A stretch of 64,000 bases of DNA, taken from Ectobius pallidus. Taxonomy: Eukaryota > Arthropoda > Insecta > Blattodea > Ectobiidae. The stretch covers positions 9,316,366-9,380,365 of the forward strand of contig CAXKWD010000011.1 of assembly GCA_964059195.1 (NCBI GenBank), in the 5' to 3' direction. Each line of letters starts with the position of its first letter. The first letter of the stretch is position 1. Under the pieces are notes generated by a model. The model was not told where the DNA came from. It saw only the letters and a list, made by a program, of their open reading frames with translations, and made no database searches. Shown one piece after another: positions 1-12,223 of the stretch. Both the position numbers and the translations under genes were made by a program.

Positions 1-1143
1 TAATTGTTCAGGAGAAGGTTTCCTTAGATGTAAGTAACATATAGAAGTTACATATTTAGGCTTCAAAATGAATTGGTTGTGTTGACTTTTCTTATGTTCT
101 TTTTTCATCATCTTAAAGATCTCATTTTAAAGCACCTAAAATCATTAAAAAACGAATTTGGAAAAAAAATGGAGATATTGAGTTTTGTCAAAATGGTCCT
201 CATTTGTCCTATGGAAGAGTCATTTGCAGCTGAACTACAACAGAGCCTTCTAGTACGATATGCACATGTGGATGTACCACCAATAGTTCCAATAAAATTA
301 AATCTAAAAAATTAGTGCTTAGCTTCTTTAGAATGTTAGGTCTACATTATTACCTGTTAGATAAACTATTTCTGTTGGTGGTACAGCACTGGGTTATTGG
401 CAAGTCCTTTCAGAAGGGGTTTGCATAGCTGCTAACAGTATTGTGGAGGGTAGGAGAAGAGGGTTATGTTATTTTGTATAGAGTAGGCTGACCAGAAATT
501 TTTTGGTTCAACAGAAGCAGGCAATTCCAAGAATAGAATTTGACATATGGTACCTAATTGAAAGCTTGCTGAGATCACTGGTATGTCAATATTAAAATTA
601 AATGTACATTAATCATACAACACTCTCAGAAATATCTCTCACATATTATTATAAAATTAAAAATATAATATGTCTGTACACATTTACAGAAACTCTTTAT
701 CAATTATCCTTTTAAAAAATTCACAGTAAGCTTTCACATGGAAGAGGAAAGTTTGTTTTTATAGTCGCCTCGCTCATAGTGTTGATAGGCGCTGCTCGCT
801 TTGTTCTCATATTACAGTGTTTGTTGTTACTGTAAAAGGTTTTCTCAAAAGAAACCGCCACCTGAATTCGTGTTGTCAATTCTCTCATTGCCCAATGCCA
901 TTGCCACAAGTGTTTTTCTGCATATATATCTTCCCGCTCTCTTTTTTAACACTATGCAGTGTGGCAACTAAGCCAAGCGACAAGGTCGGGCAGCGACTTC
1001 TTTGATGTTAATTGTCAACGCAATGAGCAAGGCGACTATTCATGTAACTATACTTTAACTCTTTTTTTAAACCTTTTTCTTTACTTTTTAAAATTTAGAT
1101 AGTGTTAATTGCAAAGAATAGTCATGCATCAGATAAATTTCTA

Positions 1144-1529
1144 CAGTAGAGCATCGATTATCCTAATACTGATCAACCGAAACATCAGTTAACTGAAAGC
1201 ATTCCATTTGGCAAATTCAAATTTGCGTTCATGCAGTGTTGAAGCTCCATTAGCACCGTAGTGCTGGGCCGGCTGGTTCAGAGTTTTTCTTTCCCTGCAA
1301 AGGAAAGTTTTCCTAAACTGTAGGCTTTCTTTAATAGCCATTTTGAACTTGTCAAACTAGGTTAGTCAGTTCTGTGTGTTATTTGTAAGACGTGAGACAC
1401 AAAATATATACAGTCTTGTGTTTAATATCAGTGCTTCTTTGTTTCTCATTGTTTCATATTGTTTATCCGAAAAATCAGTTATTCGAACAACCGCATCCCC
1501 AATTGTATCAGATATTTGATGCTCTACTG
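1144..1529. mobile_element. pogo/Tigger-like MITE
   Basis: Terminal inverted repeats start CAGTAGAGCATCGATTATCC on the left; the right end reads GATGCTCTACTG. The element is flanked by TA on both sides (1142-1143, 1530-1531), the Tc1/mariner/pogo target duplication. The TIR resembles Tigger-type ends (CAGTAG.. with CGATTATCC). At 386 bp with no coding frame it is non-autonomous. Confidence 0.75.
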
Positions 1530-1913
1530 TACTTGGAAGTGGCATGACATTATATTCAGAAAATTTTAAAATGAGATGGAATTTTTTACGAAATTTTACC
1601 TTTGGCTTGTTGTAAAATTACTATTCTTTTTATTCACTTAGAAACTCCTCTTGATAAAACTGTTTTCCGGGGACAACAGAACAGGGGACTGTCCCTGGAA
1701 ACTGGGGACATCAGGTCAGCCTGATAAAGCAGGTGTACATGCTGCCAACATAACTGCTCTTCCTGTCTTATACACTCTGCTCTCTTCCCTGCAGAACCTT
1801 TTCCATTCACACTGTTTTGGTCACTTCATTACAAATACGTAGCTAAATTGCTTCTTTTTTGGAAAACATGTGAATTTGCCAAAATTCACCTTTTGGTCAA
1901 TGTCACATTCATT

Positions 1914-1995
1914 CACATCACTATCATCATCAGCATAATAATAATCATGCTCATCAAAATTATCATTGTCTTCATCATCATCACCACCACAACCA
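1914..1995. repeat. CAT/ATC-rich low-complexity tract
   Basis: Imperfect trinucleotide run of cat/atc units (for example catcatcatcaccaccac). No function is suggested. Confidence 0.7.
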
Positions 1996-3542
1996 TCAAC
2001 TGAATAGGGTTGTAAGATCCTATGGTAAGTACTTTAAAGCTGTATAATACTATTGATAAGGGATACTTTATTTGTAAACCAAAATAATAATAAATGTTGG
2101 CCGCTGTTAAGGCTCACGTTGAAACTGAGAAATAAGAGAAAAATATTATTGTATATATTTTGGAATATTTAGAATGGGTTTCTCTTTCCAAAATCAGGTT
2201 TAAGTGTTTTTATCAGTTTCTAAATTCTCCCATGGAAACTTCATATTCATTAATCATAACCTCTTATCGTCAGGATTGTGTAGTTTCATCTAATAGATAG
2301 AAATCTCAACTGGAGAAATGGGATGGTACTTCTGTCCAGCCAGGAGTGAATATCACAAACATATGCAGTGAAGTCCTCTGGACAAAATTTCTCGGCCCTT
2401 TCACGTCCAAGTAATACCTTAGTTTCTGGAGGGGGGTTGAGAGGCGATGGGCTTACCACCTGTCCCTCTGCCCTCTCTAGGAAAATAAGCATAACAAAAT
2501 TCACATAGGTAAACATAAACCTCCAATTGGAAGCCCTTCGCCCCAATATGGGGGCATAGGATTCGAGAGAGCTGCAGTGAAGTGGTGGCAGAAATGAAAA
2601 ATTTTATATCTTGGTGTGTATGTTTTATTAAACAATCTGTTCACATGAGTATCTATCTCTGTCATTGTATCATACAGCTGAAATCATATCAGTTTAATTA
2701 GATTATTTCATCCCAAGGTTAGTATTACAAGTGCATGCCTGCTGCCAGATGAGACGCATGGTACTAAAGTAAGTAAGTAGCAAGAATGATCAATTTTGCT
2801 CAGAGGTTCCAATCATTATCCCTGATGTTCTTCAGCTAATTTGAATATATTTCAAACTTCTGTTTTGCCACTGTCCTTCATATCTATCTCTGCTGGTAGG
2901 TAAAATAATACATTATGAAGTTGATGCATGCTAACTTAGTTATTATAATAACTAATAAAATATTTACTAGAGACTGATAAGTGGTAAATATATCTATGCG
3001 ATTTTAAAATGTTGGCTACATATAGCGGGACAAAAGTAATTTTCTGGCAGTAGCAGTAAATAAGGTTCTTCATCTTGAACTGAATTTAAACATAAACTTC
3101 GACATGATGCAACATGTAACACAATATAACTTAACTTTATTCTTGAATAAATGAAGAAAAAAATACGCAGGGAAAAATAAAAATATCGTGCTCACACACA
3201 GAACCAAATGTGAATCCAATTTCTGGCTAAGAACTGAACATCAAAGTCTAAGGATATTTCCATATCACGTGGCTACACAGTCATGGTACACACTGTGTGT
3301 TCACTCAGCACTTAACAGATTGACTTCCTTGGTGCTACACAGTTTACCAAGCCTACTGATCCTTTTGTCTTTCTGGACATTTTTTAACAACTGAATTGCA
3401 ATCAGGGTTAGGAAAAACCCAGGTTTTTTTAATTATCTGCTTAGGGGGTTTGTCGGATTATTTACGAGCTTTCGGGTACTCGATAAATTATTATAATTTA
3501 CGTTTATCCATGTAAAAGTGTTGGAAAATATAATTTTATTTT

Positions 3543-3615
3543 TAGGTACCTACTATTAGGTAAATGGTACCTACCTATTTTTAGGTAAATGGTACCTACC
3601 TATTTTTAGGTAAAT
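3543..3615. repeat. 25-bp tandem repeat, about 3 copies
   Basis: The unit beginning aggtaaatggtacctaccta recurs at 3558, 3583 and (partial) 3608, an exact 25-bp spacing. Each unit carries a GGTACC palindrome. Confidence 0.8.
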
Positions 3616-4139
3616 GTACTAGTAATTTACCTACAAATAAACATTATTTAAAATAATTGTACAAATGGGTTTTGACTTTTATAGGCTTACGTAAAGAAAG
3701 TTTAACAAACTAAATTTCACAGTAATAGGTTCCAATGTGAATTGAATCTTCGACTGCCTGCTAGAAGATTCGCTCATTCAGTTTACTTCCTTGGATTTAC
3801 CTGATTACTTCTGCTGCAGTGTATTGGGGTTCCTTTCCCCTGCTCTGTTGGAGTTAAAGTGGGGATCTGATTCTAAGAGTAATTAGAAGGCCACTCTTAA
3901 TTAAAATTAAAAAAAAAAACAAAACAAAACCTCATACATTTTCTAATTGGATTTTTTTAGTTGAGAAAAAATGTGCCACCCCTGAATCCTAATTGTAGTC
4001 ATGGTTAGCTTGAAACTTTCATTTACTCAACATAATATGTGTATTCATGAAAACCCTTGACTGTGCTTGTATCTGGTGATATGTTTGTGACTTTCCAATT
4101 AGGCCCACTTTTTCTTTCCTGGGATACCAAAATTTTGAA

Positions 4140-4560
4140 GGTTATAAAAGTGGAAAAATGGAGTCAGACTGAAAAATTCAATGCTATACCCAGATGTGAA
4201 CCAGAATCTTTGGCTTTCCATACAGCTGCTCATACCAATTGAGCTACCATGGCAATATGCTGGTACAACATTAAATTCTCCAACTGACTCACAGGCTTTC
4301 TCAATATGTGATAACCTAGTAGCGACTTACAACCCATAAGTATTTTAAGGCCTGGGCTTCATAGTAAACCACTATTAGGTCATAGTGGAATGATAATTCT
4401 TTCACACTGGCCATGTGTTGGCTAAGGTTGAAGGGTAGAGTCAGACTGAAAAATTCAAAGATTTGAAACAGGATCTTTGATTCTCTGTGCCACCAATTAA
4501 GCTACCATGGCAACGAGTCTGTACAGCATTACATTCTCCAACTGACTCTCACATCCTGGT
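4140..4560 (-). mobile_element. pair of related tRNA-derived SINE-like copies
   Basis: Two similar blocks (about 4140-4290 and 4430-4560) share gagtcagactgaaaaattca and gctaccatggcaa. On the minus strand the first reads like a tRNA head: a box-A-like ggtagctcaattggtatgag, then tctggttcacatctg in box-B position. Both lie in the same orientation, as in a dimeric SINE or a tandem duplication. No full cloverleaf is preserved, so these are repeats and not tRNA genes. Confidence 0.45.
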
Positions 4561-4879
4561 ATTGAAGGTAATGAAGATTATTCCTGTGTTTCTGTATGTA
4601 GATCTTCACCCACATGGTCAACTGAATCTGACGATGAAGTTTTTTAAGTATAAGCGCTTCCTTTACCGTGTCTTGATCCAAATTCCATACATTCCATCTA
4701 TTTTATTGTTCCACTTCATGTGTCTTTCCATTCCAAGTTAATTTAATTATTTAAACATTGTTTATGTTCAAATATTGTCTTCTGTGCTACATTTTTTTTA
4801 TCAAGGCACCATTAATATACCAAAAAAGGAAAGCATCCATACATTTGTACATGGATTCGAATTTACAAATTTACATATT

Positions 4880-5054
4880 GCTGCTGTTAGTGCAAAAGAT
4901 CGTGTGTAGAACTGAGGTTCCAACTTAAAATTGCAAAAAGTCATATGTTTCTTTAAGGCATTAAATTCGTAAACAAAATTACAGGAACATACAAATTTTT
5001 GCAGTATAAAATTGGAACTTCATTTCTACATACAACCTTTTGCACTAACAGTAG
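4880..5054. repeat. short foldback repeat
   Basis: The left arm (ctgctgttagtgcaaaag.., gttccaacttaaaattgcaa) is repeated inverted on the right (ttgcagtataaaattggaac.., cttttgcactaacagtag). Arms are about 70 bp with a spacer of a few tens of bases; imperfect. Confidence 0.65.
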
Positions 5055-5541
5055 TGATATATCTCTTTACACACCAATCATCCCGAAATTATGAGTTTTT
5101 CAAAATCCTCTGTGAAATTTCTTTGCAACTGTTGATGGTGTAAGATATGTCTATATACACTGATGCAGAATAGAATTGCCTGGAAATTGAAACTAGATAA
5201 CTTATTTTCCACAATTCTGGTGATACCTCTCTTTACACACCCACGTGACATTCATGTTCCTAGTCAAAATGCTACACAGCAATTGTGTAAATGTACAAAA
5301 TAGATAATTATATCATTAAAATGAGAAATCTATAATTTCGAAAACTTCACCATCCTTAACCATTAGGATTTGATATGATATTAGGTTTCTAACTATGCAG
5401 AATTTTAATGTTTTTAGATCACAAATTCAAGTTTTTGTTTTGTCATAAGCGAGATTGTCTTTGATTTGTTGCAATTTTGTCTGTTTAGTGCAAATGTACT
5501 ATCATTTTGTGTCGTATTGAATATATATCATTTGACACTAA

Positions 5542-8044
5542 GGGTGGCGTGCACCATCCAAGAGTAAATCTTACTAAAGTAGTAAATTTAAGACGGATAC
5601 CTGAAGTAAATAAGAACCAGTACATCTGTCTCACTCTTAAGTCATACTAATGTATGTGCTAGAGTGAGACAGACAAACCGGTTTTTGTTACGTAAGGTTC
5701 CCTTCCTAAATTTACTACTTTAGTGCTACTCTTTTAGTAACTTACTCTTTTAGTTGGTGTTGGAGAGCTCAATTGATAGTTACTTCTTTAGTTGTAACTA
5801 AAGTAGTAAGCGATTTTTACTAAAGAAGTAGTCGAATTCTGCGCAGAACAGATCAGAAACGTTAGTGCAGCGCAGCAGAACACGTGCATTTCAATTGCCA
5901 GTATTATTCAAGTGCCAGATAATGAAAAGGAAAGGTTCGCTGAAACAATGAATATGAATTTGGGTTGTTCCAAATATTACTAATGACAATCTTCATGTTT
6001 TAAAATAGGTGTAATAGTAATGTTTTATTCATTACTAATTTTAATTCCTTCAATTGAATATTTTCAGTTTAGTAGCCTACGTATGGGTACTGTGATTACA
6101 ATTTTTGTGCAAACTATTTCTGTATTATAATGCAAACAATTGGAATTTCCAGTTGATTTTCATAATTGATTCACTGTCAATATTATAATTATTTCTCTCA
6201 TAATAATAATAAAGTTCTAAAATATATTAAAATATTTATACTTCCTAAAGTTACATATTCTTCCCAAAAACGATAAATCAATTATTCTACAGTTGTTTAT
6301 CATAAATCTCACTATAATGAATTATTAATACTTATTGACTGTTTAACAATATTAATAAGAAGTATTACACAAAATCATGAAAAAGGGGGGATAAAAAGGA
6401 TAACAAAACTAATAAGGGGCATTATGTTTCTGTCCTTTTTCAAATGCACAGAACATTTACTTAAAAAATATTACCTTATAAAAATAATAATATTACAACT
6501 GAGAAATGTAATATTTAAACAAAAAATGGTGGTACAATATTTCGGAAGATATGAACTCCAATAATAATTATGTAGATGGTTGTGTGTTTAAAAATAATTT
6601 CAGTGACTACTTCTCTAGATCCTGTGCAGCTTCAACTTCCGGGCCCCTCCTTAAAATTTTCTTTCGGCACTCATGTTGGCATTTTTTTTCTATATAGTTT
6701 ATAATGCTTCTCACTTTCCTGTCCACAGGGTTAATTAAATAGTTAGCAGCATACTATAGACCTGCAGCATCTGTTATAGTTTATTCCCAAACATGAAAGT
6801 CTCGTCTCACTCCACCATTCGAGACTTGGGGAGTCTTTAAGGAATGGTTTTACAATGTGTCCCCTTCTCAATGTACGCTAATCCCAGAGTCAGTCAAATT
6901 TTCTTCCGATGTGGCCTGTTTGGACATTTTTTACACCTGGGTCAGAAAAAAGGACATATTATTCATTAACACTGCGGGTGCAACTATTGAACTTTTAGCT
7001 CTTATAATTATTATTATAATCTGGCATTCGCATGGCTGTGCTTTAAGTTAAGCTATAGAAGTATAATGTAATAAAATCAATTTACAATAATTACATTAAA
7101 TCGTTTAACAGTGAATATCACCTATTGTTCAGTAATTCTATGGTTAAGTAGCAGGGGGAAGTGTTTTCTGGGTAGCACCAAGACCGGAGGCTTTCATTTA
7201 TTGGAATATACTATACCTCGCCGATATCTGTATCCATATGATTAGCTTGAAATACATCGTCGTTTTCTGACCCAAAGTTAGGGAGAACTGCAGCATCTAA
7301 AGGCCGATCCAGCTAGGAAGATATTTAAGAGCACATGAGCTCCTTGTACCGTGCAATGCAAACGTCCCTTCCACTCACTTTTCCCCTCACCTTTGGTGGA
7401 CGTCTTCCTAGTTGGATCGCTCTCCGCAATGATATTTCCACATTTGACTGGCTGAAATCACATGGATGTAGTGAGAATCTGACATCGTTTCTTCCAAACG
7501 CCAAAATTTCATGTAAGGATTTATGAGCTTAATTATTTACGTTATTAAATGCCCTACTAGGTATGGTTCGCTTAATATTTATTAAATCACCTGCCACAAC
7601 TCTCATTTTTGGTATACAACCTTCTTCATCTCAATAACTTATCCTCAGTTTGAACTATGTAATCCATTTAATGTGATATGTAACTCATAACTCACGCAAA
7701 TGCCACAGAAGACACTTACTCCACAACTTTACTCCACCCCCTGAGTAGGAGTAAATATTGGCCTTATTTACTCCACAACTTACTACGTTAGTAACGTACT
7801 CTGTGTTGGTGCTCTCCACCACTTGTGGAGTAAGTTCATTTACTCTGGGAGTAAATAAAATTTTTACTTCTTTAGTACATTCCTCTATGTTGAAAGCCGC
7901 CGAGTTTAGTTTACTCCTGGTTGGTGCACGCCGTCCTTACTAAAAGAGTATGGTTACTAAAAGAGTAGCTTACTAAAGTAGTTAGAACTAAAGAAGTAAG
8001 GCTTACTAAAAGAGTAAATGGCATGAGTTTGGTGCACGCCACCC
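5542..8044. mobile_element. PIF/Harbinger-like element, 2.5 kb, defective
   Basis: TIRs GGGTGGCGTGCACCA (left) and TGGTGCACGCCACCC (right) are flanked by TAA on both sides (5539-5541, 8045-8047), the 3-bp TWA target duplication of PIF/Harbinger. Both subterminal regions are crowded with variants of actaaagtagta and actaaaagagta on both strands, likely transposase binding motifs. No transposase frame survives. A minus-strand stretch near 6605-6715, ending with KILRRGPEVEAAQDLEK and preceded by an AG acceptor, could be a relic of the accessory SANT/MADF protein; this is weak. A small inverted pair (7304-7320 with 7407-7423) may be a nested insertion. Confidence 0.7.
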
Positions 8045-8451
8045 TAAGAGGACCATAAGCAATTTTGACCAATAAAGATTCTTAATGTCCTTATAAAATT
8101 GACAATTTTTATTTTTTCACGCTTATTTTCCATGACTGTTAACAAATTAGACTGAGTATCCTTATTTCAAAATACATAATTTTGTCACAAAGGCAAATTG
8201 TAAACAATTTTTGCCTTATAGGACCATAGCCCATCATTTTGACTGGTACGATATTTCAAGTGATGTTTACCTTGCTTAAAGAAAAAAGATGCTTCTTGAA
8301 TGACTTGTGGCTATCAGTTCGTTGTTGGTGTCTCATTCCCCACTTAATTTCAATAAGATTTTGTAATATTTAGTTCAGTTTGAGAGTTGGCGTGCTCGTA
8401 GAAGGTTCACTGGTGTATTACTTTTCGTAAGTTTTGCATTTTCTTGTCGCC

Positions 8452-8544
8452 ATGGCACGTCAGAATAAATTGTCGGATTATTTAGATAGTTTGCCAGAAG
8501 ATGAGTCAGATGGAGAGGATATATTTTTTATTGTGATGAGCTAG
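8452..8544 (+). pseudogene. possible piggyBac-like transposase N-terminus, broken
   Basis: An ATG frame of 30 codons reads MARQNKLSDYLDSLPEDESD and then stops. The acidic, Ser/Asp-rich start with a basic first few residues resembles the N-termini of piggyBac-type transposases. Downstream to about 8700 I see only further acidic fragments in shifted frames. Weak call: it could be another degraded element. Confidence 0.3.
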
Positions 8545-9002
8545 TTGTCAATGTTTGATTAAAATAGCTGGCAATGATTAAGCTGAATATGTCCCTCAAA
8601 CATCTGACATGAGTGAATTGTCGAAATATGAGGAAAATTATAATATCAGACTTGAATCGGCATTTGGTTTGAAAAAGCTGGTGGTTTTGATTGAATTCAA
8701 AACACTGACCTGCTGATGTAATCACAATCACACTGAAATGTTGATTCTAAATTAGTTGTATGACAATAAGAAAAATGTTAGGTATCGTGGTAAAAAATTA
8801 CCTGAATTTCACTGAAAGTTGTACAATTCAGTAAGAACAATATTGTAACAATTAATATTTTCATAAATGAAAAAAGCAGCCAGTCAAGGTAACTAAATAG
8901 CAAAATGATGCCAGCGCTCCTAGTAATAATGCATTAAAACTGGATTATAACTTCAGTAATTGTGTAAACTTGTAAATCGAATCGTTTCTTTTCTTATTAC
9001 AG

Positions 9003-9190
9003 AATCTCCTTACTTCGGAAGGAAGCAGTTAGATGACCAGAGCAGTCACACAAGAAGAGCCAGTGAAAAGGTGAAAAGAAGAATGAAAATGGCTGATCTC
9101 AAAGCATTTGTTGAAACCAAACTTCTTTCGAAATCAGAGAAAACTTTGGAAAAAATTGGACGTGATGAACCAAAAGTGTTTTATGGGCAG
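9003..9190 (+). CDS. unc80: unc80 exon 1 of window
   Basis: Acceptor ttcttattacag precedes it and donor gtattg follows. The exon starts with two bases (AA) of a split codon, then 62 codons from SPYFGRKQLDDQ to KVFYGQ, ending in phase 0. The segment is strongly basic and helical (RRASEKVKRRMKMADLKAF, then KTLEKIGRDEP), as expected for a cytoplasmic linker of the UNC80 scaffold. The preceding exon is not in the window or was not recognised. The open frame upstream to 8960 is intron read-through. Confidence 0.88.
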
Positions 9191-9351
9191 GTATTGATAT
9201 GGAATGTAATTATGTTTATCCTCATAAGATTAAGACTGATGATTTATTATTCAGAATAACACTAATAATAATTTAATGTTAACTAGCATGTCTTCATACA
9301 CATACATCAATATTCATTATTCAGTAATACATTAATTTTACATATGATGGA

Positions 9352-9430
9352 GTGAGGTGCTAAGTTAGTAATCTCACTGATTTGCAGTTGGGAGGTTCAG
9401 ATTCAAATCTCGTGGTTGGCGAATCTGAGT
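9352..9430 (+). repeat. tRNA-like SINE fragment
   Basis: The block gtgaggtgctaagttagtaa .. gggaggttcagattcaaatc has a box-B-like gattcaaatc preceded at tRNA spacing by a degenerate box A. It directly adjoins the MITE at 9515. It is probably a SINE head and not a functional tRNA. Confidence 0.35.
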
Positions 9431-9514
9431 AGAGTTTAATGGATTTCCCCATTTGTAGAGGTGAATGGTAGCTTGAAATAAATTTTTGTTCATTGACTTC
9501 AGGATAGATATTTA

Positions 9515-9770
9515 CAGGTAGGGAAAAGGAAAGCGGACCGATTAAAATATCTAAGTTGCTGATATGAGCCACTGTGCATGCCTAGCGGCATTCACAGGTT
9601 AGCAGGGAATGTATTGAAATTTGTTCTAGTGTCGACTGTTGCCTTAGCCCATTTTGAAACCCAGAATATGGTTTCTGAATATATTAATTATTAATATTAT
9701 TATAATGTACTAACACAAATTATATTATATTTAGCTACAAGAGTCGGTCCACTTTCATTTTCCCTACCTG
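9515..9770. mobile_element. TA-flanked MITE, 256 bp
   Basis: Left end CAGGTAGGGAAAAGGAAAGC, right end (inverted) CAGGTAGGGAAAATGAAAGT, continuing to GGACCGA on both sides. TA lies on both flanks (9513-9514, 9771-9772). No coding capacity. Tc1/mariner/pogo-type by target site. Confidence 0.75.
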
Positions 9771-10379
9771 TACACAAAGGGTGATTTACACAGTGCCATT
9801 TTTATCTACTCGCTTGCTTCTTTAGATGCTATTGTAACGCTTTACCAGAGCAAATATCTGGCTGACAAATTTGCTAGCTGATAAACGTTTACAAAGTGCT
9901 GGTAAAATGCGGGAAGTTCCCAGCATTTACTCAGTCTTGAGTGTTATGGCATCGGAGGAGGATGTAATATTTGAGCCATTATTGTACTTTGTGCATGAAC
10001 TCTTCAGGCCCAAATTTTCAGTGATGTGAATAAACAGAAAACAAAAATAAGAATGAGGATATGGAACTGGATAGGTTATTTTTTTATAATTATTACTTAA
10101 TTTTCTTTAATTTCTGGAGTAATTTTATAGGTAATTTTTCAAACAAGTCTTCTAAATCCAGGCAATGGTCATAACCATTCACACTCTACTATTTTATGAC
10201 ACTTTAAAACTAAACTCACTCTCCTATTTTATGACACACAAAAATTAAACTGATGTGCTGCTACATCCCATAAAAGCTAAACTAACATGCTGCTACCTGT
10301 ATATCCAATGGAGGGTTAGGGCCTACCAACCGATGCTGCATCATTTATTTCTGCCTTTTGATTTCATTGGCAATACTTA

Positions 10380-11473
10380 CCCTAGTAGCACACTTCGTTG
10401 GCCTAACGGAGGGATTTCGTTGGCATGGTTGGGATATGTTGGGAAAACGTTCGTTGTAATTTCCTCGGTTAGCCCACGTTACGTTTCCGTTGCGTCATGC
10501 GCTAAGTCCAACCGTTGGGGCTATGACGTTGGCCCAACGAGGGCTCTTCCTACCGTTCCTACCGTTGGGGTTATGATTGCTGGCCCAACAATAAATCTCG
10601 TTGTAATGTGATCGCATTTATGTTAAAATTAAAAAGTGTTCAAATAACATTATAAGCGTTAAATTTTCATTTCCTATAAAATAAAACAGTTTTAATTCAT
10701 TAATTATTCGAGCTCTTTGTGCGCGTTACATGATAAAAATTTACTTCGCTCCACCTCTTCCTGCTAGTCTTCGGCAATTTCCGGCGTAGTTCGGGTCATC
10801 ACGAACACAGAACAGAAACTTGATCACGAAGACATGAAGATACAACAGTTATTCGCCATCTTGATATGTTGAAGAATCAGAATGGTGTTTTTACTTCTAT
10901 TAATATTAGGGCTCTTTATTTGTTCTCTGAAAATAACGTTATCATATATTCACATCAAATATTCAAAATACGAGATGTATATCCTTCTTACTATTTATCA
11001 TGTATTACACATCTCTGTAGTAAATAGGCTAGAAGAATTCTCGATTTCTATTTCAACCATCACTAATAGCGTAGTGGTTAAAGCGATAGACTATAACGCT
11101 AGCGGTTCCGAGATCGAATCCCCATAGGTGCGAATTTTATACGATAGGAATAGGTAGGTAGGGTGAAGGAGAGAAGGTAGTTAATAGGGAAAAGAAGAGA
11201 AAAGGGATGAAAGGGAAAATAAAAAATTAAATTTTGTGTGCTTCTAGTATTTCCGCCAGATGTCTCTGCGCTGCGCTGCGTAGTAGTTCCACCATTACCT
11301 AATAGATGTCTCTCAACTGTTGGGATTTTGTTGTATATTGGTTGGCTACAGTTGGCAGTTGGTTGGATAAAACGCTTCTTGGCAACCGAACCCCGACGGA
11401 CATTCCTAACCGTTGACCAACGAAACATGGCGATCATTCCCCAACATTGGCCCAACGATCTGTGCTACTAGGG
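10380..11473. mobile_element. DNA transposon with CCCTAGTAGCACA termini, 1.1 kb
   Basis: Both ends read CCCTAGTAGCACA inward, flanked by TA. Long subterminal zones are packed with gttgg/ccaac words. The left 430 bp matches, inverted, the right end of the 5.1 kb element at 50116-55206, and the right 150 bp matches that element's left end, so they are one family. No transposase is visible; the open frames across the ends are by-products of the gttgg repeats. Superfamily not assignable by eye. Confidence 0.7.
11059..11128 (+). repeat. tRNA-like SINE head inside the TIR element
   Basis: tagcgtagtggttaaagcga (box-A-like) is followed by gatcgaatccccataggtg (box-B-like GATCGAATCCC) at tRNA spacing. 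It sits inside the 10380-11473 transposon, so either a nested SINE or captured sequence. Not folded as a convincing tRNA. Confidence 0.45.
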
Positions 11474-12223
11474 TAATAATGAAATCATATACTGAAAAAT
11501 ATTTACATATAGGGTACAGGGTACTCAGTCTGTGTAAATAATGTGCTTTAGAAAATTATCAATTTTAACGTAATTATGATCTATGAGAATTGAAAAAACT
11601 GATACAGTGCTTTTACAATTCAAAATTTGACCTTGTCAGAATTTTATTTAAAAAAAAAAGAAAAGAAATTAGACTAGCTAAATAGTTTTCCTGATTTTCA
11701 TATGAAATGTTCAATAAATAAACGTTTTAAAAATTCAAAAAATGTACACCTTAACATTTTTATTTGCAGGATCGTAAGGCATCTGCCTTATTTGACAGTC
11801 TCTCCGAGTTTGTTGGAATATTCCTTTAATTTAATATTCCAAGTTATGGGATAGTTTTCCAGTACTTTGTGAAGAACCCATATAGCGTATTCAGTAGATT
11901 GGCTTTTGGCGCCATTCCGCTCTACAGTATTTCACAACTTATCAAATCTCTCCTCGCACACCGATTCAGTAATGATTAAGGGAAGATGACGGTATTTTTT
12001 GTTGTGAAAATTGAGGAGAATTTGAAAAAAAAAAATTGCTTTGAAATATTCTGTGACATATATGCATATATATATAATACATTTCAAGATAATTTATGCA
12101 TATGTGTGTGCTTTTATCTGGATGTTGAGATGCAATTTTTAAGGATTCTACTCCACCCTGCTGCTGCTTATGAAAGTCTCCCTGCCCTCAGGGTAGTTAT
12201 GAAAAAAGCCGGCCTGATTTTAA

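Larger units (their letters stand above)
1..9002 (+). other. unc80 intron (5' part of window)
   Basis: Non-coding for the host gene as far as I can see; no exon that would supply the first base of the codon split at 9003 was found. It contains the MITE, Harbinger-like element, SINE-like pieces and foldback listed separately. Positions 73-315 hold an 80-codon open frame without recognisable homology. 2000-3180 and 5060-5540 look like plain AT-rich intron. Confidence 0.6.

Noticed and set aside
73..315. 80-codon + strand open frame
   Set aside because: No recognisable domain, no good splice borders in phase with exon 1, and no homology I can name.
11099..11455. 118-codon minus-strand frame, and similar frames at 10255, 50118 and 50186
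   Set aside because: They run through the gttgg-rich ends of the CCCTAGTAGCACA element. The same peptides on both strands show that they follow DNA symmetry.
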